Source: Caldithrix sp.
GTDB lineage: Bacteria; Zhuqueibacterota; Zhuqueibacteria; Oceanimicrobiales; Oceanimicrobiaceae
NCBI GenBank assembly: GCA_004357015.1
Contig: SMXE01000234.1
Location: forward strand, 1-10,726
Direction of reading: 5' to 3'
Length of the DNA: 10,726 nucleotides
The position numbers and the translations under genes are program-made. How positions within the stretch are numbered: the stretch's first letter is position 1; every line of letters begins with the position of its first letter. The notes beneath the pieces are model-generated. The model was not told the origin of the DNA. It searched no databases and worked only from the letters and a program-made list of their open reading frames with translations. Shown in pieces: positions 1 to 7,656 of the stretch.

Positions 1-951
1 AAGACTGTTCGCCTTCAGGTGCGACAGCGCCTTGAACTCGTTTTCGAGGCGATAATTGAACTCTCCCGCGCGCGTCATTTTCACGATGACTTCGGGCTGC
101 TGCGACCGCTTTTCAAACAGGAAGTAAATCACCTTGTTCGCGTTGTACTTGCCGCGTGTGGACAAGCCCAGTCGGTAAGTTTCGAGATCGACGCCCGCCT
201 TGCCGGCGACGGCGCGCAGAAACTCCGGCGGGGCTGCCGCTGCTGCCGTCTTGTCGCTCTTTTGCAGGAAAACGCTCCGACGCGGCGCAACCGTGTCGAT
301 CAGGCCAACCGAACTCAGGCCGTGTCCGATGCTGCTCAGCAGCCGCTTTTTCCACGACTGCCCGAAGATGACATTTCTAAAGAAAAATTTTGAAATGTGT
401 TTCTGGCGTACCGGAATCGCGGTCCGCATCTCACCGCTGAAGGGCGTCACCCAGAAGGACCGCGATGCACCCTCTCCACCGCGCTCGAATTCCCGAATCA
501 AGGCGCGGCTTCTGGTTCTGTCTCCAAATCCTCGTTCCTGATAGCAAACGACGCCATTCTCGGAAAGCAAAGCGAAGATCTTCGTGCGCAAATCGGCTCG
601 CTGCAGAAACGCAGTGGTCTCCTCACGGCGCGGCAAGTAAATCAGTGGAAAACAGTTCTCCCCAAACTCCAGACGACCGTAATCCGCAACCGACACGCAC
701 ACGAAATTCTCAATGCGCGATTGGCGGCACGATTCGCGCATTGCGCTCATGCGTGCATCATCCACTGACACGACCACTACTTGCCTGGCAAGTGTGGCGA
801 TCACCTTAAGGCTGGCCCGGCGCGGCACGCCAAGGCACAACATCTCTTTGTGGCGCAATTCCGGCAGAAGAAAGCGCCAGTCCGCCGACACCATATCGCC
901 CTGCAAATTTGTGCCGGGCTCGAAGTTGGTCGGAAGGGTTGCTTCTATCAT
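1..951 (-). CDS. Methyltransferase-like / APH-kinase-like fusion protein, partial (3' end beyond window)
   Basis: Open frame of 317 codons from an ATG to the left edge with no stop, so the C-terminus is missing. The first ~135 residues look like a degenerate Rossmann or methyltransferase-like domain: an aromatic FLLPEL segment (27-32), then hydrophobic strand plus glycine (MLCLGVP, 37-43), a helix, and a second strand VVVVSVDD (58-65) where a SAM-binding acidic residue would sit. Residues ~265-317 resemble the N-lobe of an aminoglycoside-phosphotransferase/protein-kinase-like fold: strand KVIYFLFE (273-280), strand VIVK with K291 as candidate ATP-binding lysine, then a helix RLENEF (301-306) with E303 or E305 as candidate partner. 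The catalytic loop would lie outside the window. The start overlaps the flippase stop (ATGA), implying translational coupling; only a purine-rich AAGAAGA stretch serves as Shine-Dalgarno. Likely a cytoplasmic modifying enzyme of polymer synthesis; substrate unknown. The reading frame is secure, the domain calls moderately so. Confidence 0.75.
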   Translation of the reverse strand, partial: MIEATLPTNFEPGTNLQGDMVSADWRFLLPELRHKEMLCLGVPRRASLKVIATLARQVVVVSVDDARMSAMRESCRQSRIENFVCVSVADYGRLEFGENCFPLIYLPRREETTAFLQRADLRTKIFALLSENGVVCYQERGFGDRTRSRALIREFERGGEGASRSFWVTPFSGEMRTAIPVRQKHISKFFFRNVIFGQSWKKRLLSSIGHGLSSVGLIDTVAPRRSVFLQKSDKTAAAAAPPEFLRAVAGKAGVDLETYRLGLSTRGKYNANKVIYFLFEKRSQQPEVIVKMTRAGEFNYRLENEFKALSHLKANSL

Positions 952-2525
952 TTTTCTGTCTTCTTGGTCGTGGATGAACCGCCTAAAATCCAGCCGAGAA
1001 CCGGCACTTTCAGCAACTCCGGGAAGGTATCTTCAATGTCAAGTTTCCGCCGCGTCACCGCAAAAATAATCAACGAAACCAGCATCGCCAGAGGCATGGA
1101 GATGTAAATACTCGCGGTTAGAAAAAATTGGATCAGGAACAGCCCGATGGCCCCTGCGGCTATGATCATATAAAACGATAAATATTTCCATTCAAAAATC
1201 ATCATTCCCGACGCCAGGCGCAAACCGGCCTGTTTCAGGATGTTGTGAACGATCATTGCAACAGATGTGCCAATGGCAGCACCCAGCGCCCCATAGCGCG
1301 GGATTAGAATGAGGGCGAGACATATGTTGGTCAGAGCGGCTGCAAAGTTGATAATTACTACATAGCGAATCTTGCCTAAAACCTTAAGTGTCAAGCCGTT
1401 AAAACCCAGAACGGCATTGAAATAGTAGGCGAAGGACAGCATGTGCAGCAACAGCCATGAGGACTCATACCTTGCACCATAGAGCAACACTGTCAAAGGT
1501 TGAGCCAATGAAAATGTCAGCGCAAACACAGGAAAGGAGAGAATGGACATCCAGACCGCGGTGCGCCAGTACAGATCATTTATCCCGGCAAAATCGCGCT
1601 TGGCGAACAGGCGGGCGGCAAGCGGTGTGTACAGCAGCCCAAAGCTGGCCATCACGATTTTGTTGAAATGTGCCGCCGGCAGGATGACCCGATAGGCCGC
1701 CACTTCCGATGCGTTGTGATAATAACCCAGCAGCAGTGTGTCCACAGAATGCATGACAATGTTTACCAGGTCAGAGGTCATTAACGGAATGGTGAACGAA
1801 AAAATCTCCTTTACCGGCATCCTGATCTTTTGCAGGTTGAAGTGCGCCAGGAATCCCCGCTGCCGCATCATACGAATGAGCATGCCGACATAAATCAGCA
1901 CTGCCAGGGCGTTGGCGAAGATCCAGCCGTAAGCCAGAAAGAGCACGGTGGTGTTAAAGAAAACCAACAGCAGAACAACCGCTACTTTCAGGCAGGGCCC
2001 CATAATGTGCTTGCGGAAGAAAATTAATTTCGGGCTGGAAAAGCTGGCAAAAAGCGCGATGAGGAGACCGTCGATAGCTTCCACCGGCACCATGAATATG
2101 AGGATCATGATCACAAAAATCGGTTGATCTTTGTCATTGATGAGACGGGTTATCAGTTCCGGAAAGAAATGAATGCCGCCAACGATCAGCACTGCCATAA
2201 AAGCGATGGTCCCGAGAACCATAAAGATGGTGCCGAAGAGTTTGTCGAACTCATCATTTTCGTGGTAAATAGGGACGAAACGCGTGATGCCGCGCCGCAG
2301 GCCGAGCGTGGAAATGCCTTGAAAAAATGCCACCAGGGCCAGAGCGTAGGTCCAGGCGCCGTACTCGGTGGTGGAGAGATGGCGCACGATCAAGATCTGG
2401 CTGACAAAGTTCAGGCCGGTTGAAATAAACCGTCCCGCCAGCAGCAGGCTCGACCCGCGGATCTGTTTGCGCGTCGGGTCGGACTTCTCCGCCGCCGTTT
2501 TCTGCTTTTCAGCTACCGCTTCCAC
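948..2525 (-). CDS. Oligosaccharide flippase (Wzx/MATE-like polysaccharide export protein)
   Basis: A 525-residue polytopic inner-membrane protein with about 12-14 hydrophobic segments, the usual size for Wzx/polysaccharide-biosynthesis flippases of the MOP superfamily. Family-like features include the N-terminal GRFISTGLNFVSQILIVRHL helix (31-50) followed by STTEYGAW (51-58), the LLYGARYESS segment (347-356), and the late VLGKIRYVVIINF...LILIPRYGALGAAIGT stretch (382-420), typical of this family. The first ~22 residues and the last ~20 are charged and probably cytoplasmic. Its predicted job is to move an undecaprenyl-linked repeat unit from the cytoplasmic to the periplasmic leaflet. The start chosen is a GTG that overlaps the preceding gene by 17 bases; an AGAAAG run just upstream is a weak Shine-Dalgarno, so the exact start is less certain than the frame. 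Its stop overlaps the next gene's ATG. Function in polymer export is well supported; the cargo cannot be read from the sequence. Confidence 0.93.
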   Translation of the reverse strand: MEAVAEKQKTAAEKSDPTRKQIRGSSLLLAGRFISTGLNFVSQILIVRHLSTTEYGAWTYALALVAFFQGISTLGLRRGITRFVPIYHENDEFDKLFGTIFMVLGTIAFMAVLIVGGIHFFPELITRLINDKDQPIFVIMILIFMVPVEAIDGLLIALFASFSSPKLIFFRKHIMGPCLKVAVVLLLVFFNTTVLFLAYGWIFANALAVLIYVGMLIRMMRQRGFLAHFNLQKIRMPVKEIFSFTIPLMTSDLVNIVMHSVDTLLLGYYHNASEVAAYRVILPAAHFNKIVMASFGLLYTPLAARLFAKRDFAGINDLYWRTAVWMSILSFPVFALTFSLAQPLTVLLYGARYESSWLLLHMLSFAYYFNAVLGFNGLTLKVLGKIRYVVIINFAAALTNICLALILIPRYGALGAAIGTSVAMIVHNILKQAGLRLASGMMIFEWKYLSFYMIIAAGAIGLFLIQFFLTASIYISMPLAMLVSLIIFAVTRRKLDIEDTFPELLKVPVLGWILGGSSTTKKTEK

Positions 2526-3891
2526 GTGACTTTCTGTCGTATATCTGCCAGATCAATGAAATGACTTCCGCTCTGACTTGAACAGCGGTCCGAGACGCAT
2601 CAACCACCCTCATTTGCGGCAGGAGTTGCTTCAGTTGATGATATCCGGCGCGTTGCTGCTCAATCCACTCAACCGAATGTTCGCCCTTGCGTTCAAAAAG
2701 CAAAACGCCCGGCGCATCCAGTAAAATAACCAAATCAGGCGTCGGGCAGGGAGCGTCAAAGAGGAAACGCCGCAGCCGCTTCCATGGCGTCTTGTTGCGC
2801 TTTTGAATCCACGCGTCGTAGACAAAACGATCAAACACCACGAACCGCCCGCGGACTAAATTGTATTTCGCCACCAGGCAACGGTACCAGTGGTCGAGCA
2901 ACGTCAAGACGAAATTTGTCGCGCGCACCAGTCTTCCTGCCACGGTCTTGCGTCGCTCCTGCTTGCGAATCCGTTTCTCAAGATCGTTCATAGTGGTCAG
3001 CAATGGCAGGCCGACGGTTCTGGCCTCCGGATTCGTGCCCATGTAGATAAGCCGCGCCCGGAGTTTTTTGTCCCGCACCAGACTTCCAGCCAGGGTGGAC
3101 TTGCCGGCGCCGTCCGGAGCCAACAGCGCAACCGACACGCCGTGCCGAAAAAGGCCGAAAAGAACCGGACGCATGCGGAGCATGAAACGTGCTTTCCACG
3201 AACGCGCTAGATTCCTGACTGGCGATTTGCGGCCAAACTGTCTTCGCAGGGCCTGTTCTTTTTTCAGGAGTTGATCCCAGTCATCTGTTTCGACGGTTTT
3301 TACAATCAGTTCCCAATCCACGGCCGGGTGCATATGGCTGACCACCAGTTCCCGGAGAACATCAGCACTTTGCGCGCCACGCTGGATGTTCTGTAGCAAA
3401 AAGCACAGTTGCTTTTTGTGTTTGTCATCGAATCTGCCCTTGTCCAGCAGACAATGTAGCAACAGGGTTAGAAATTCGTGTTCTTGCGAAAGCTGGTAGA
3501 TCCCATCAAAGCGACGACCTTCGAGGCACTGCTCTCTCAAATCAACCTGGTATTTGCGAATGGGTCTGCCGTAGCGTAAATCGGCAACAACGTCCAGCTT
3601 AAGCCAGTGCCCAAAATCGCGGCGGAACGCAAGCAAAAAACGGTGCGGGGCGTGACCCCATGCAGGCGTTTCCACAAAACCTTTCGGCGCCAGGCAGTTG
3701 TTCAGTTTCGCCACGTCGTCCGGATGCACGAGCAAATCGATCTCCAGATCGTCCGAACCGTGAAACAGTTCATCAAAGCCGCGCAAAAGCGCGTATCGAA
3801 TCCCTGCACGGTGCAATTCATCAAAGACAAACTGCACCGGTAACGTACCCGTCACCTGATGCTCTGGCTGTGTTAAAGTATCGATTGTCAC
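2509..3891 (-). CDS. Nucleotidyltransferase-like domain fused to thymidylate-kinase-like P-loop kinase
   Basis: 460 residues in two parts. Residues ~18-220 resemble a nucleotidyltransferase fold of the kind found in polysaccharide loci: YALLRGFDEL (33-42), the acidic strand DLEIDLLVHPDD (48-59) and LKLDVVADLRYG (97-108), whose D100 could complete an acidic triad with D48/D52. Residues ~250-455 resemble dTMP kinase: Walker A APDGAGKST (258-266), a DRF motif in VVFDRF (351-356) matching the TMK DR(Y/F) element, and PDLVILLDAP (385-394) followed by RKGE (401-404) at the expected lid position. True Tmk is ~210 residues and stands alone, so this fused protein more likely phosphorylates a sugar or other small metabolite than dTMP; that is inference. 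The start is a GTG 30 bases after the previous stop with no clear Shine-Dalgarno, so a start a few codons downstream (GTG at codon 13) is possible. It overlaps the flippase start by 17 bases. Confidence 0.85.
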   Translation of the reverse strand: MTIDTLTQPEHQVTGTLPVQFVFDELHRAGIRYALLRGFDELFHGSDDLEIDLLVHPDDVAKLNNCLAPKGFVETPAWGHAPHRFLLAFRRDFGHWLKLDVVADLRYGRPIRKYQVDLREQCLEGRRFDGIYQLSQEHEFLTLLLHCLLDKGRFDDKHKKQLCFLLQNIQRGAQSADVLRELVVSHMHPAVDWELIVKTVETDDWDQLLKKEQALRRQFGRKSPVRNLARSWKARFMLRMRPVLFGLFRHGVSVALLAPDGAGKSTLAGSLVRDKKLRARLIYMGTNPEARTVGLPLLTTMNDLEKRIRKQERRKTVAGRLVRATNFVLTLLDHWYRCLVAKYNLVRGRFVVFDRFVYDAWIQKRNKTPWKRLRRFLFDAPCPTPDLVILLDAPGVLLFERKGEHSVEWIEQQRAGYHQLKQLLPQMRVVDASRTAVQVRAEVISLIWQIYDRKSRGSGS

Positions 3892-3921
3892 AATACTAAG
3901 ATTCGGAAGAATTCGCTCAAG

Positions 3922-4722
3922 CTATAGAAGTCCGTTGCTATTTGGCTGCTCCTTTTTCGCCAGCCACCGTTTCTGAAACAGCAGAAACAACAGTATGCCC
4001 GAAACCAGGACGAGTTCCATCACTTCGGAGTACTCAGAGACTACGAAATAAAAGTCCTTTGGCGCCGGAAACAAGTTGCGGTACAATCGCCAGGCAAACG
4101 GAAGAAAGAAGAAAGGAACCAGGGTGTAGTGCGGAACAAGCATGGACAATTCCTCACGGTACGGTTGCAGCTTGCGGGACCGCAGCAGAAGCAGCGGCAT
4201 GAACACGCCGTATGCTGCAACGAGTAGGTGCAGCCACTTAAATGTATATCCGATACCGTAAATGTTGTGCAGATTGGTTTCTTCCTGTTTGTTTATTTGA
4301 GCGTACGATTCCGGCGTCTCCCAGCCGAACATGCGTTGGCCCCAGCTTATTTCCTCTCCGATCATAAAGAATATGCCAACGGCAAGGACAATGTATAAGG
4401 TAGTAATAGTCCTGTTACCTGATTTTCCATAATTCCTGATGATGTTCAACGCCAGAACAAGAGAGCCGATCCAGCACAGCACTTGCAAGGTTTCCGCAAT
4501 GCCATCCTCTCGCGTGAATAGCTTGTAGGCTTCCTTGCCGAGAAGCGCGGCCACGGCGCCACTGAGGGCAATGAGGAACGGGATGGTTAGCATCAGTTTC
4601 AATCTTGTCGCCGTGATCCCCCAATCACGCGCGCCGCTTTTGACAAACTGCCTGAATCTGCCGGCAAGAGAAACGCCGGAAGACTGCTGCTTATCTGAAT
4701 CGGCGACAGTGGTCTGTTTCAT
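3922..4722 (-). CDS. Conserved polytopic membrane protein with GEEISWGQR motif, function unknown
   Basis: 266 residues with about six hydrophobic segments. The numbering here is from the ATG six bases upstream (4728), for which the protein would be 268 residues. Segments are near 45-63, 80-97, 108-124, 163-182, 200-218 and 236-251, preceded by a polar ~40-residue N-terminus. Conserved-looking polar signatures are GEEISWGQR (124-132) at a membrane edge, NKQEETNLHN (146-155) and SEYSEVMEL (231-239). I recognise the EEISWGQ/NLHN combination from unannotated bacterial membrane proteins but know no function for it. The paired glutamates and the histidine next to the membrane could be a metal or catalytic site; that is speculation. 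Two ATGs compete: AGAGGA at 4735-4730 sits only 1 base from the ATG at 4728 but an optimal 7 bases from the one at 4722, so 4722 is preferred. The Shine-Dalgarno overlaps the glycosyltransferase stop, so the pair is coupled. It may act in polymer or lipid-carrier processing. Confidence 0.85.
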   Translation of the reverse strand: MKQTTVADSDKQQSSGVSLAGRFRQFVKSGARDWGITATRLKLMLTIPFLIALSGAVAALLGKEAYKLFTREDGIAETLQVLCWIGSLVLALNIIRNYGKSGNRTITTLYIVLAVGIFFMIGEEISWGQRMFGWETPESYAQINKQEETNLHNIYGIGYTFKWLHLLVAAYGVFMPLLLLRSRKLQPYREELSMLVPHYTLVPFFFLPFAWRLYRNLFPAPKDFYFVVSEYSEVMELVLVSGILLFLLFQKRWLAKKEQPNSNGLL

Positions 4723-4733
4723 TGCCATGTCCT

Positions 4734-5951
4734 CTATTTGAAAGCTTGGCGCTCGCTCAGGGCTCGTTCACACATGCGTTCCAGCCGGGCCGCGCTACTT
4801 GTCCAATTGAAGTAAGATTTTACAAAGGTCTGCCCTTCGCGCGCCAACCGGTTACGTTCATTCGCCTCGCCTAACAGTTTCGCGATCGCATCGGCGAACT
4901 GTTGGTCATCATCCGCCAAAAGCAGCGGTGGCGCGCCGTACTCATCGATATACAATCCATCGGAGACAACGCGGGTGGCCACGACAGGAACCTCCATAGC
5001 CATGGCTTCCAGAACTTTATTCTGCGTGCCTGAGGCGAAGCGAACGGGCGCGGCGAAAACGGTCGCTTGCTCGAGATAGGGCCTGACATCTTCCACAAAT
5101 CCGGTGACGACAATCTCGGGATGTTGTTTCGCCCTGGCAAGTAGCTCGGGTTTGGGATCCCGCCCGACAATCATAATCTTGAAATCGGAAAGCTGCCGCC
5201 GGAGTTTCGGCAAAATGTTCTCTATCAGGCAGATGGCTGCATCGTGATTTGGCGCATAATCCATTACGCCCGTAAAGACAATGCAATTTTTGTCACACCC
5301 TTTCCTGCTTCTGCTCCAGAACTCGTGATCTACGCCAAGCGGAAGGATTTCGGAGCGATCATCCGGGCCGAGAATCGCCTCACGGTCGCGATTCGAGATG
5401 AAAGCAACAGTGGAAGATTTTTCGATCAGTTTCTTTTCCAGTTGCGCCATGCGCCGCAGCTTCCAATAATAAAAAGGACGTTTTAGCAAATTGTTGTACC
5501 GCATACTGGTCCGAATCCTGAGCGAGGTGGCGTCGCAAAAATCAGTCACAATAGGCAAACCGCTCCAATCCGCAATCACCGGAAAAACCGACTTGCCGTG
5601 AAACAGAACAATATCAAAAGACTCTTTTCTGACGAGTTCGAGAAACGCTTGCCGCATTTCGCGCACACCGGCACGCATCTTGATACTCTTTGCGACATAA
5701 TTACCAATCACTGGCACCTTGCCCAGGCCTGCTGCCAGCGATGAGTCGGATTCGCCATTAACATTGAAGGTCAGCAAATTCTCGGTTAAGGAGCGCATCT
5801 CTTCCAGCGCCTCCGGTTTTACTTTTGAGCGTACCAGCGAAAGAAGCGTTATCTGATGACGTTTTGACAACTCTTTTACAAAATGATAATGTCTGTTCGC
5901 TCCTCGTACTTGCGGATGTTGTAGTGATGGAATGATGTAAAGTATGCGCAT
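4734..5951 (-). CDS. Glycosyltransferase family 4 (GT-B), similar to PEP-CTERM/EpsH1-associated sugar transferases
   Basis: 405 residues with the two-Rossmann GT-B layout. The N-terminal half opens MRILYIIPSLQHPQVRGANR, the acceptor-side glycine region, and continues through SLVRS (38-42) and LPIVTDFCDATSLR (132-145). The C-terminal half has ILPLGVDHEFW (202-212), VFTGVMDYAPNHDA (225-238), KIMIVGRDP (258-266), VTGFVEDVRPYL (282-293) and the donor-binding SGTQNKVLEAMAMEVPVVAT (307-326). The usual EX7E motif keeps only the second glutamate (E315); the first is serine (S307). The QNKVLEAMAM form matches the sugar-transferase group described from PEP-CTERM/EpsH1 loci (TIGR03087-like), where this change is normal. 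It likely adds a sugar to a lipid-linked intermediate at the cytoplasmic face of the inner membrane; donor unknown. AGGTGAGG lies 11 bases upstream of the ATG, a longish spacing. The stop overlaps the Shine-Dalgarno of the next gene. Confidence 0.93.
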   Translation of the reverse strand: MRILYIIPSLQHPQVRGANRHYHFVKELSKRHQITLLSLVRSKVKPEALEEMRSLTENLLTFNVNGESDSSLAAGLGKVPVIGNYVAKSIKMRAGVREMRQAFLELVRKESFDIVLFHGKSVFPVIADWSGLPIVTDFCDATSLRIRTSMRYNNLLKRPFYYWKLRRMAQLEKKLIEKSSTVAFISNRDREAILGPDDRSEILPLGVDHEFWSRSRKGCDKNCIVFTGVMDYAPNHDAAICLIENILPKLRRQLSDFKIMIVGRDPKPELLARAKQHPEIVVTGFVEDVRPYLEQATVFAAPVRFASGTQNKVLEAMAMEVPVVATRVVSDGLYIDEYGAPPLLLADDDQQFADAIAKLLGEANERNRLAREGQTFVKSYFNWTSSAARLERMCERALSERQAFK

Positions 5952-5980
5952 ATTTTATATATCCTCACCTGAAATTCGTC

Positions 5981-7015
5981 TTAAAGGTCGGCTTGCCGTT
6001 TGCTCAGGTAGCCAAATGTGTTACCCTCTTTTATCTCCTGAATGTTGTTGTCGGCCGCAATGCGACCGCCATACCGGTCAAATATCTCGTTTCCGAAAAC
6101 CTCAACGTCGAAATTCTCGCTCAGGTCGATACCCTCATCCTGGCAGTTGATGAATCTATTGTAGCTGATCTCGCCGCTACCAGCATCGATGTCGATGCCG
6201 TCCTTGAATACGTTTTCAAACAGACTGTTTCTTACAACCGCATGCGCTCGCTGAACATTGATCGCATCCTTGCCGAACATATCCGAAAACTCGCAGTTGC
6301 TGATCTGAACATCGGTTTCGATGAGCGAAAGCCCAGCGACAAAATCGATGCCGTTAACGCGCGCCCGGCGGGCATGTTCAAAACGAACGTGTTTGAACAC
6401 AGACTCATTCGTGCGAACAATGCCGACAGCGCCCCATTTACACAGACTGTTCCTGGCAGTAAATAGAATCGGCGCCTCTTCTGTGCCCCCTGCATGAATC
6501 CCGCTGTACGAAATCAGCGATCTCCCGCCGGCAAACTTCAGCGTCGTTCCGGGCTCAATCAACAGCGGCATACCTGATGGCACAATGACCGTCTCATCAA
6601 ACTCGTACTCGCCGGCCGGCAAAATGAGTTGATCTTTTTCATCGAATTTGAACATGGGGTGTTGGCGCACAAACTCTTCTGGGGCGCATGTTTGCCCGCC
6701 AGGCCGTTCTGCGATCACCCGGTCATAACCGGTCAGCCGATACCAGATCCACCCGCCCGGGTCAAGCCTATGCACCAGGCCCAGACCGGAAAAAGTTACG
6801 GCACTCCACGCGAACGTTAGTATCAGAATATGCGCCCAATCGTTGTGCTTGCGCATCCTGAAACCCCAGAACAAGATCGAAGCTGCGATGAAGCTACCAC
6901 TGAGCAGTATGAAAAGCTGCCTCGGAAAATGGAACATCAGCTTTAGCAACAACATCAACAGAACGAAAGACAGCACCCCGGTGACAGCGAGACGGATGTT
7001 TCGATTCCCCTTCAT
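5981..7015 (-). CDS. Membrane-anchored right-handed parallel beta-helix protein
   Basis: 344 residues. Three hydrophobic segments (about 9-27, 33-51 and 61-81) form a membrane anchor with no cleavable signal peptide. A linker with one cysteine (C110) leads to a repetitive beta-rich region (about 128-335). Rung-like units of ~20-25 residues are visible: GMPLLIEPGTTLKFAGG (148-164), VGIVRTNESVFKHVRFEHA (197-215), LSLIETDVQISNCEFSDM (229-246), INVQRAHAVVRNSLFENV (252-269), IDIDAGSGEISYNRFINC (274-291) and IDLSENFDVEVFGNEIFD (296-313). This is the pattern of pectate-lyase-like, NosD or carbohydrate-binding beta-helices. With an odd number of TM segments after a cytoplasmic N-terminus, the helix domain should face the periplasm, where it could bind, cut or epimerise the polymer. 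No catalytic residues are identifiable with confidence. The start overlaps the gmhA stop (ATGA); GGAGG lies 12 bases upstream. The fold call is strong, the enzymatic role open. Confidence 0.88.
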   Translation of the reverse strand: MKGNRNIRLAVTGVLSFVLLMLLLKLMFHFPRQLFILLSGSFIAASILFWGFRMRKHNDWAHILILTFAWSAVTFSGLGLVHRLDPGGWIWYRLTGYDRVIAERPGGQTCAPEEFVRQHPMFKFDEKDQLILPAGEYEFDETVIVPSGMPLLIEPGTTLKFAGGRSLISYSGIHAGGTEEAPILFTARNSLCKWGAVGIVRTNESVFKHVRFEHARRARVNGIDFVAGLSLIETDVQISNCEFSDMFGKDAINVQRAHAVVRNSLFENVFKDGIDIDAGSGEISYNRFINCQDEGIDLSENFDVEVFGNEIFDRYGGRIAADNNIQEIKEGNTFGYLSKRQADL

Positions 7016-7641
7016 GAAAGGTCTTGACCTCCATTAAGAATCTTCTCCGGGGCAGAACACAGCTCCTCTTCGACGATGCCACAGAGGGCATGTGCAACCG
7101 TGATGTGAACTTCCTGGATCCGCGCTGTGTGATCCGATGGCGCCCTGAAGCAGTAGTCTGCCACATGCTTGATCTTGCCGCCATCCTGGCCGGTAAATCC
7201 AATAGTGACCAGGCCCATTTCTCCCGCCTGGACGATGCCTTTGATCACGTTGGGAGAATTGCCGCTTGTACTGATACCCAGTGCAATGTCACTCGCGCGA
7301 CCCAACGCCTCAATCTGTCGGGCAAACACATTTTCGAAAGCATCGTCATTTGAAATCGAAGTCAGGATAGACGTGTCGGTGGTCAGCGCGAGGGCTGGCA
7401 ATGCCTTTCGCACCATGTTGAATTTGCCTACAAATTCGGCGGCCATGTGCTGCGAATCAGCTGCACTGCCGCCGTTTCCAAAAATCAGCAACTTGTTGCC
7501 GTTGCGCATGCCTTCAATCATCACATGTGCTATCTCATTAAGGAGCGGGATACTCCTCTCGATGACAAGCTTCTTGGTTTCGATGCTTTTCTCAAGTTCA
7601 TCCTTGATCATTGAGGCAAAGGTGTTGTTCAAGTATGCCAT
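7012..7641 (-). CDS. gmhA: Phosphoheptose isomerase (sedoheptulose-7-phosphate isomerase), SIS domain
   Basis: 209 residues, close to the ~190 of E. coli GmhA. It converts sedoheptulose 7-phosphate to D-glycero-heptose 7-phosphate in the cytoplasm, the first step to nucleotide-activated heptose. The SIS phosphosugar loop is LLIFGNGGSAADSQHMAAEF (51-70), followed by GISTSGNSPN (122-131) and IGFTGQDGG (147-155). H65, E69, Q176 and H184 fall exactly four residues after E. coli H61, E65, Q172 and H180, the metal and catalytic set. Keeping both E69 and H184 argues against the non-enzymatic relative DiaA, which lacks them. The frame is open 23 codons further upstream (to 7710), but that leader is low-complexity and unlike the family; the ATG at 7641 has AGGAGG 8 bases away, so it is preferred. 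It heads the second gene block after the only large spacer. The other heptose genes (hldE, gmhB, hldD) are not in the window. Confidence 0.95.
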   Translation of the reverse strand: MAYLNNTFASMIKDELEKSIETKKLVIERSIPLLNEIAHVMIEGMRNGNKLLIFGNGGSAADSQHMAAEFVGKFNMVRKALPALALTTDTSILTSISNDDAFENVFARQIEALGRASDIALGISTSGNSPNVIKGIVQAGEMGLVTIGFTGQDGGKIKHVADYCFRAPSDHTARIQEVHITVAHALCGIVEEELCSAPEKILNGGQDLS

Positions 7642-7644
7642 AAG

Positions 7645-7656
7645 CCCTTCCTCCTC
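7645..7656 (-). promoter_or_regulatory. Strong Shine-Dalgarno of gmhA
   Basis: Reads GAGGAGGAAGGG on the minus strand. The AGGAGG core ends 8 bases before the ATG at 7641. It is the best ribosome binding site in the window, fixes the gmhA start, and rules out the upstream ATG at 7710, which has no such site. Confidence 0.85.

Noticed and set aside
19..809. Several overlapping plus-strand open frames near the left edge
   Set aside because: They lie opposite one continuous 317-codon minus-strand frame that begins with an ATGA overlap and shows domain-like motifs; the plus-strand translations are Arg/Ala/Pro-rich shadows.
5993..6466. 157-codon open frame on the plus strand opposite the beta-helix gene
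   Set aside because: Mirror of the regular beta-helix codons; composition follows the opposite strand and there is no recognisable domain.
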